Assembly: GCF_029844725.1 (NCBI RefSeq)
Contig: NZ_JAOCKJ010000004.1
Location: 310,001 to 374,000, forward strand
Direction of reading: 5' to 3'
Length of the DNA stretch: 64,000 nt
Source: Pantoea sp. GD03673
GTDB lineage: Bacteria > Pseudomonadota > Gammaproteobacteria > Enterobacterales > Enterobacteriaceae
The position numbers were made by a program, and so were the translations under genes. How positions within the stretch are numbered: the first letter of the stretch is position 1; every line of letters starts with the position of its first letter. The notes under the pieces were generated by a model. The model was not told where the DNA came from, did not search any database, and saw only the letters and a list, made by a program, of their open reading frames with translations. Below, in pieces: positions 59,015-64,000 of the stretch.

Positions 59015-60379
59015 ATGACAAACAGACTCAAGCCCACACTGGGCACCCTGCATCTGTGGGGGATTGCGGTTGGCCTGGTGATCTCAGGCGAATATTTTGG
59101 CTGGAGTTACGGCTGGGCCGTGGCAGGCACGCTGGGGTTTCTGGTCACTACCGCGCTGATCGCCACGCTTTACACCTGCTTTATTTTTAGCTTCACCGAA
59201 CTGACCACCGCGATCCCCCATGCGGGCGGCCCTTTTGCCTATAGCCGTCGCGCTTTTGGCGAAACCGGCGGGCTGATTGCCGGTCTGGCAACGCTGATTG
59301 AGTTTGTCTTTGCGCCCCCGGCGATTGCCATGGCGATTGGGGCTTATCTCAACGTGCAGTACCCGGAACTCAACCCGAAAACGGCTGCGGTCGGGGCTTA
59401 CCTGGTGTTTATGACGCTGAATATCCTCGGCGTAAAACTGGCCGCGATGTTCGAACTGGTGGTGACCGTGCTGGCAGTGATTGAACTGCTGGTATTTATG
59501 GGCGTGGTTTCACCCGGCTTCAGCCTGGCAAACTTCGCCGCGCATGGCTGGGCGGGCAGCGACAGCTTCGGACTGCCCGCCTTTTCCGGCATTTTCGCTG
59601 CCATTCCCTTCGCCATCTGGTTTTTCCTTGCCATTGAAGGTGCAGCGATGGCGGCCGAAGAGGCGAAAGATCCGACCCGGACCATTCCCCGCGCCTACAT
59701 CAGCGGGATTCTGACACTGGTGGTGCTGGCGATTGGGGTGATGCTGATGGCGGGCGGCGCGGGCGACTGGCGCAAACTCGCCGACATTAACGACCCGCTG
59801 CCGCAGGCGATGAAAATGATCGTCGGTGAACACTCTAACTGGATGCATATGCTGGTGTGGATTGGGCTGTTTGGCCTGATTGCCAGCTTCCACGGCATCA
59901 TCCTCGGCTACTCACGCCAGTTTTTTGCCCTGGCACGTGCGGGCTATCTGCCGCCTTCTCTGGCAAAACTCTCACGTTTCCAGACCCCACATCGCGCAAT
60001 TATTCTCGGCGGCGTATTGGGCATCGCGGCCATTTACAGCGATGGCGTGATTAATCTGCAGGGGATGACGCTGACGGCGGCGATGATCACAATGGCGGTG
60101 TTTGGCGCCATCGTGATGTACATCATGAGCATGCTAAGCCTGTTTAAACTGCGCCGCAGCGCGCCGGAGATGGTCCGCAGTTTCCGTGCGCCAGGCTATC
60201 CGATTGTACCGGGTATCGCCCTGCTGCTTTCGGTCATCTGTTTACTGGCAATGCTGTGGTTTAATCCGGTGATTGGCGCGCTGTTTGTCGCCATTATGGT
60301 TGTGGGCTATCTTTACTTCCTTGCCACCAAAGCGCAGCGCGGACGCGCCCCGCAGGACACGATGCTGGTGGGCGAGTAA
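59015..60379 (+). CDS. eat: Ethanolamine permease-like APC transporter
   Basis: A 454-residue APC-superfamily transporter with about 12 membrane segments. The opening LGTLHLWGIAVGLVISGEYFGWSYGW and the later AIPFAIWFFLAIEGAAMAAEEAKDP are typical of the ethanolamine permease family (Eat), distinct from ordinary amino-acid permeases. No ethanolamine ammonia-lyase (eut) genes are present; the partner is the divergent kinase, so uptake followed by phosphorylation is the favoured idea. Substrate specificity is inferred from family resemblance only. It converges on mak. Confidence 0.85.
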   Translation: MTNRLKPTLGTLHLWGIAVGLVISGEYFGWSYGWAVAGTLGFLVTTALIATLYTCFIFSFTELTTAIPHAGGPFAYSRRAFGETGGLIAGLATLIEFVFAPPAIAMAIGAYLNVQYPELNPKTAAVGAYLVFMTLNILGVKLAAMFELVVTVLAVIELLVFMGVVSPGFSLANFAAHGWAGSDSFGLPAFSGIFAAIPFAIWFFLAIEGAAMAAEEAKDPTRTIPRAYISGILTLVVLAIGVMLMAGGAGDWRKLADINDPLPQAMKMIVGEHSNWMHMLVWIGLFGLIASFHGIILGYSRQFFALARAGYLPPSLAKLSRFQTPHRAIILGGVLGIAAIYSDGVINLQGMTLTAAMITMAVFGAIVMYIMSMLSLFKLRRSAPEMVRSFRAPGYPIVPGIALLLSVICLLAMLWFNPVIGALFVAIMVVGYLYFLATKAQRGRAPQDTMLVGE

Positions 60380-60487
60380 ACCGGCACGGCCACGCCGGAG
60401 TGACGGCTCAACGCCTGGTACTTCAGGGCTGAGCCACCGCTCAACAGTAACCGCGTTAACAGGGCAGCGCCTTGCCCGACTGACACA

Positions 60488-61399
60488 TCACGCCTTGAGC
60501 GGCCAGAGCCACGCCGCACCGCGAACGCCGCTGGAATCGCCATGCTGCGCCTTCAGCACCGGCGTTTCACACTCCCCGCCAAACACCCATTTCTTCATCA
60601 GTACCGGCACGGTCTGATAGAGGCGATCAACATTGCTCATCCCGCCACCCAGCACGATCACATCGGGATCGATCAGGTTCACCACCTGCGCCAGCGATTT
60701 TGCCAGCCGCAGCTCATAGCGACTCATTGCCAGCTCGGCGATCGGATCCTGCTGTGCCAGCAGCGAAACGATCTCAGCACCTTTGCGATGTACGCCGCTC
60801 AGCCGCTGATAATCGATACCAAAACCGGTGCCTGATACAAAGGTTTCGATACAGCCCTGCTGCCCGCAATAACAGGGCACTTCCTGACGGTAGCGCAGCT
60901 CATCCTCGTCCATCCATGGCAGCGGATTGTGGCCCCACTCACCGGCATTGCCGTTGCCACCGATGCGCGATTCTCCGTTGATCGCCACGCCCGCGCCCGA
61001 TCCGGTGCCGATGATCACCGCAAACACCAGCGACTGTCCGGCACCGGCCCCGTCAACCGCTTCCGACACGGCCAGGCAGTTCGCATCGTTGGCGATGCGC
61101 ACTTCCCGGTTCAGCGCCTGAGCCAGATCTTTATCCAGCGGCTGACCATTGAGCCAGGTGGAGTTGGCATTTTTGACCCGCTTACTGTAAGGCGAAAGCG
61201 AACCGGGAATCCCGAGGCCGACCGTGCCGGTCTCGCCGGTTTTCTGCTCCGCCAGTGTCACCAGATCGACAATCGCCTGTACCGTTGCCGGATAATCATC
61301 ACGCGGGGTATTCACCCGGTGGCGGAACAGCTCCTGTCCCCTATCCGACAATGCAATCACTTCTGTCTTGGTGCCACCCAGATCTATGCCTATGCGCAA
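60488..61399 (-). CDS. mak: Fructokinase Mak (ROK family)
   Basis: Mak phosphorylates fructose, and mannose less well, at position 6. The 303-residue ROK protein has the ATP motif [12 protein letters not shown], the sugar-binding [11 protein letters not shown], the catalytic region [10 protein letters not shown] with [14 protein letters not shown], and a zinc-type [15 protein letters not shown]. The start codon is TTG (61397-61399), 7 bases after GAGGA; no ATG fits. E. coli Mak is 302 residues. It is divergent from rdgC, as in E. coli. Confidence 0.95.
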   Translation of the reverse strand: MRIGIDLGGTKTEVIALSDRGQELFRHRVNTPRDDYPATVQAIVDLVTLAEQKTGETGTVGLGIPGSLSPYSKRVKNANSTWLNGQPLDKDLAQALNREVRIANDANCLAVSEAVDGAGAGQSLVFAVIIGTGSGAGVAINGESRIGGNGNAGEWGHNPLPWMDEDELRYRQEVPCYCGQQGCIETFVSGTGFGIDYQRLSGVHRKGAEIVSLLAQQDPIAELAMSRYELRLAKSLAQVVNLIDPDVIVLGGGMSNVDRLYQTVPVLMKKWVFGGECETPVLKAQHGDSSGVRGAAWLWPLKA

Positions 61400-61545
61400 G
61401 GTTACGTCCTCGTTATTCGTTCAGGTGAGAGATACAGTAAAAGGCGTCTGCCTTAAAGGCAATGAAACCACTCCGATGTTTCGCTATCATGCGCGCTGAC
61501 TCTCGCAGACTTGTGCGCCCGATCGCGCCACGGTAAGGAATCCCG

Positions 61546-62457
61546 ATGTTGTGGTTTAAAAATATGATGGTTTATCGTCTGAATCGTGACATTTCGTTGT
61601 CCGCAGATGAGATGGAAAAACAGCTCGACGCCTTCACTTTTTCACCGTGTGGCAGTCAGGATATGAGCAAGACCGGCTGGGTCTCGCCAATGGGCAACCG
61701 CAGCGATGCGCTGATCCATGAGAACAAAGGTCAGATGGTGATTTGCGCCCGCAAAGAAGAGAAAATCCTGCCTTCTCCGGTAGTGAAACAGGCACTGGAA
61801 GCGAAAATCAGCAAGCTGGAATCTGAGCAGAGCCGCAAGCTCAAAAAAACCGAAAAAGATTCCCTGAAAGATGAAGTGCTGCACAGCCTGCTGCCGCGCG
61901 CCTTCAGCCGCTTCAGCCAGACCTGGCTCTGGATCGACACGGTTAATAATCTGATTATGGTTGACTGCGCCAGCGCGAAAAAAGCGGAAGATACCCTGGC
62001 GCTGCTGCGCAAAAGCCTGGGGTCACTGCCGGTGGTGCCGCTGACGCTGGAAAATCCGATTGAACTGACGCTGACCGAATGGGTGCGTTCGGGCGACCTG
62101 CCCGCCGGTTTCGCCCTGATGGATGAAGCGGAGTTAAAAGCGCTGCTGGAAGATGGCGGCGTCATTCGCTGCAAGAAACAGGATCTGGTGTGTGATGAGA
62201 TCGCAAACCATATCGAAGCGGGCAAGCTGGTGACCAAACTGGCACTCGACTGGCAGGAGCGCATTCAGTTCATGCTGGCCGATGACGGTTCAGTAAAACG
62301 TCTGAAGTTCAGCGATACGCTGCGTGACCAGAACGACGATATTGACCGCGAAGACTTCGCACAGCGCTTTGATGCGGACTTTATTCTGATGACCAGCGAA
62401 CTGGCCGCCCTGACCAGCAGTCTGGTTGAAGCGTTAGGCGGCGAAGCCCAGCGTTAA
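61546..62457 (+). CDS. rdgC: Recombination-associated protein RdgC
   Basis: RdgC is a ring-shaped dimer that encircles DNA and limits RecA-mediated strand exchange. The 303-residue protein equals the E. coli length and aligns throughout: [38 protein letters not shown] and [26 protein letters not shown] (61486 region) may be its -10. With SbcCD it gives the window two recombination-related loci separated by the accessory block. Confidence 0.97.
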   Translation: MLWFKNMMVYRLNRDISLSADEMEKQLDAFTFSPCGSQDMSKTGWVSPMGNRSDALIHENKGQMVICARKEEKILPSPVVKQALEAKISKLESEQSRKLKKTEKDSLKDEVLHSLLPRAFSRFSQTWLWIDTVNNLIMVDCASAKKAEDTLALLRKSLGSLPVVPLTLENPIELTLTEWVRSGDLPAGFALMDEAELKALLEDGGVIRCKKQDLVCDEIANHIEAGKLVTKLALDWQERIQFMLADDGSVKRLKFSDTLRDQNDDIDREDFAQRFDADFILMTSELAALTSSLVEALGGEAQR

Positions 62458-62465
62458 TCAATAAT

Positions 62466-62495
62466 AGGGCGGCGCTGTTCCGCCCTGAAGTTTTG
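62466..62495 (+). terminator. rdgC terminator-like hairpin
   Basis: A 7-base-pair stem (AGGGCGG with CCGCCCT, loop CGCTGTT) starts 9 bases after the rdgC stop and is followed by GAAGTTTT. The T-run is offset, so efficiency is uncertain. Confidence 0.6.
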
Positions 62496-62540
62496 GCCCA
62501 CTTTGCCGATAACCGGTTCTTTGGTAAAGGACTTCCACCC

Positions 62541-63953
62541 ATGACCCGCTTATTACGGTACCTATTTTTATTCTGCACTCTGTCGCTTCTGTCACTCTCT
62601 GCACGCAGCCAGCCCGCCTCGGATGATCCGCCCAGCGTCAGCCGTTTCGATGCCGTACGCATCAATGATCGCCTGAATGTGATGATAGCTATTCCCGGTA
62701 AAAACGGAGGCGCAATGCAGATCTGGCAGGCTTTTGATTGCAAAAAGCCTTATTCCGAAGCACTTTACCGCCACATGGTCGATGCAGAAGGCAACCCACA
62801 AGGCCGTTTTTATGGCAATGAGTATGACCGCTACAGCGCACCTCAGCCTGGCCCCAATCAGGATCCGGCTGTTCTGAAAAAAATCTGCGCATTGCCAGAA
62901 CAATCAGTGACCTGGGAAAAAATCGACTCGACTGATAAATATGGCGCTACGACGCTGATTGACGTTGCCAGCCTGAAACGTGAGGGAGATAAATTGCGGG
63001 TCCGGGTCGGCACCGATTACGCAGCCAGCGATTTCGATCCGCCCTTTGATGCGCCCTACAGCCTGAAGGTTGAAAATTACCGTTTTAACTGCGCAACTGG
63101 TGTCAGTACACCTTTGTCCATGTTTGATATTGATGACAAAGGTTACGTGACCGATTCGCTGGATGGAGGCCAACTGGCGCGCCGTAAAGCTGATTTTGCT
63201 CTGACACCACTGCTACAAAAAACCTTTGCTCAACTCTGTACGCTGCCAGATATGAAGAAATTTCATGCGCTGGGGCGCTTCAAATCCGCATCGCATAAAT
63301 CTTCCGGTGCGACGGCACAGCATATGCTACCCGACCTGAATGGCAATCCGGCCTCGGTGCTGGCCGCCGTCCCGCTTGATCCTGCACTGCAGCAGCAGCT
63401 GAAAACTCTGGTTCATCCCTGGGCCACGCCGCGTTTTCGCCAGCTCAGCTGGGTTGAAAATGGCCGAAAAAGTCACGTCAGCGTTCAGATGGTGGCGGAT
63501 GAGTCGGGCTTTATTCGCAAGCTGGAGGATTACGGTCTCTGGAAAGTGCAGCGTCTGACGATTGCCAATGATATTCAGCTCGCCTTTGCCATGTCGATTT
63601 CCTATTCCCCTTCGCGCTTAAAACAGCTTAGCTCGACGCTGCGTTATCCGCTTATCGCCGGACAGCACTATCAGAACGACATGGTGAGTGAGGGTAGCGT
63701 GGAAAAAGATGAGGAAAGTCATCAGCGGGAAACCTGTGCTGTCTCCAGCGGTGGTGACGCGCGGGAGATTAACCCAGCATTTAGCGGACGTTATCTGAAG
63801 GTGGCCTGTACCATCGCGACAGACAAACAGCCTGTCACCATCATAGAGAGTGCCTGGCTTGAAGACCTGCGGGTTTTAGCACCACTAAGGGCAAAAACAG
63901 GTGATAAACCGATGGACACTATCACCCTGAGTGATGTGAAGATTATTCGCTAG
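62541..63953 (+). CDS. Large exported protein of unknown function
   Basis: A 470-residue protein with a signal peptide (MTRLLRYLFLFCTLSLLSLSA, cleavage near SARSQP). The frame extends to 62493, but AAGGA lies 9 bases before ATG 62541. I do not recognise a known family with certainty. A middle stretch (about residues 120-205: WEKIDSTDKYGATTLIDVAS, YSLKVENYRFNCATG, then a conserved-looking Gly-Gly) has the layout of the surface-adhesin protein E fold, and the part from about 290 may be a second beta-rich unit. Cys are paired in number, suiting a periplasmic protein. It stands alone between rdgC and the window's right edge. Confidence 0.7.
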   Translation: MTRLLRYLFLFCTLSLLSLSARSQPASDDPPSVSRFDAVRINDRLNVMIAIPGKNGGAMQIWQAFDCKKPYSEALYRHMVDAEGNPQGRFYGNEYDRYSAPQPGPNQDPAVLKKICALPEQSVTWEKIDSTDKYGATTLIDVASLKREGDKLRVRVGTDYAASDFDPPFDAPYSLKVENYRFNCATGVSTPLSMFDIDDKGYVTDSLDGGQLARRKADFALTPLLQKTFAQLCTLPDMKKFHALGRFKSASHKSSGATAQHMLPDLNGNPASVLAAVPLDPALQQQLKTLVHPWATPRFRQLSWVENGRKSHVSVQMVADESGFIRKLEDYGLWKVQRLTIANDIQLAFAMSISYSPSRLKQLSSTLRYPLIAGQHYQNDMVSEGSVEKDEESHQRETCAVSSGGDAREINPAFSGRYLKVACTIATDKQPVTIIESAWLEDLRVLAPLRAKTGDKPMDTITLSDVKIIR

Positions 63954-63956
63954 AAA

Positions 63957-63983
63957 AAAAGGCCGCTTAGCGGCCCTTTTTTA
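63957..63983. terminator. Bidirectional terminator at the right end
   Basis: Stem GGCCGC (63961-63966) with GCGGCC (63970-63975), loop TTA, flanked by AAAAAAA and CTTTTTT. It serves the exported-protein gene and possibly a minus-strand gene ending at 63981. Confidence 0.85.
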
Positions 63984-64000
63984 GTCTTTATCTTTCAGGT
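63981..64000 (-). CDS. Possible end of a minus-strand gene (partial)
   Basis: On the minus strand an open frame entering from the right edge ends LKDKD and TAA at 63981-63983, directly before a bidirectional terminator. The six visible codons are too few to identify the protein; the terminator's position is the main reason to suspect a gene end. Confidence 0.25.

Overview
The window is chromosomal DNA from a gamma-proteobacterium of the order Enterobacterales, most likely Erwiniaceae and plausibly Pantoea. Protein after protein can be aligned by eye with its Escherichia coli counterpart at almost the same length, and gene order follows the E. coli ybaE-to-rdgC stretch. The genus is an inference from a few departures: a Klebsiella-type phytase, no tsx/yajD/araJ at their usual places, and a hairpin-rich intergenic repeat. 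Base composition looks moderately GC-rich throughout, with no tract that stands out as foreign.

Layout. 1-1.8 kb: tail of a YbaE/SgrR-type protein, queC, fadM, ybaV. 1.9-10.7 kb, minus strand: the protein quality-control cluster ppiD, hupB, lon, clpX, clpP, tig, with recognisable sigma-32 promoters before clpP and lon. 11.0-13.7 kb: bolA against yajG-ampG. 14.2-18.9 kb: the cytochrome bo3 operon cyoABCDE. 19.1-24.7 kb: yajR, a 683-base hairpin-rich gap, yajQ, panE-yajL, thiI. 25.0-29.0 kb: the isoprenoid set xseB-ispA-dxs, then yajO. 29.1-33.2 kb, minus: nrdR-ribD-ribE-nusB-thiL-pgpA. 33.4-34.4 kb: kbp and yajI. 34.5-39.9 kb, minus: queA-tgt-yajC-secD-secF. 40.1-42.9 kb: acpH, then an inositol-monophosphatase/phytase gene pair. 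43.4-50.8 kb, minus: phoB-phoR-PstS-like protein, a MetE-like methyltransferase, brnQ, proY. 51.0-55.9 kb: sbcD-sbcC. 55.9-60.5 kb: an accessory block (TolA-domain lipoprotein, AraC-type regulator, small-molecule kinase, ethanolamine-type permease) standing between sbcC and mak. 60.5-64.0 kb: mak, rdgC and a large exported protein of unknown function.

Most of the window is conserved housekeeping sequence. The accessory content of interest is (i) the phytase plus inositol-phosphatase pair, with a 16-base palindrome before it; (ii) the sbcC-mak block, flanked by copies of a TTAACAGGGC motif and holding a secreted stand-alone TolA domain III and a probable amino-alcohol uptake and phosphorylation unit; (iii) two diverged, inverted copies of a multi-hairpin repeat between yajR and yajQ, whose stems differ in sequence while the CAGGGATG loop is kept; and (iv) a lengthened, glutamine-rich SbcC. 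I see no CRISPR array, no intact insertion sequence or prophage, and no tRNA or rRNA gene. Nothing here is clearly a wholly new multi-gene system; the TolA-domain lipoprotein and the multi-hairpin repeat are the best candidates for undescribed biology.
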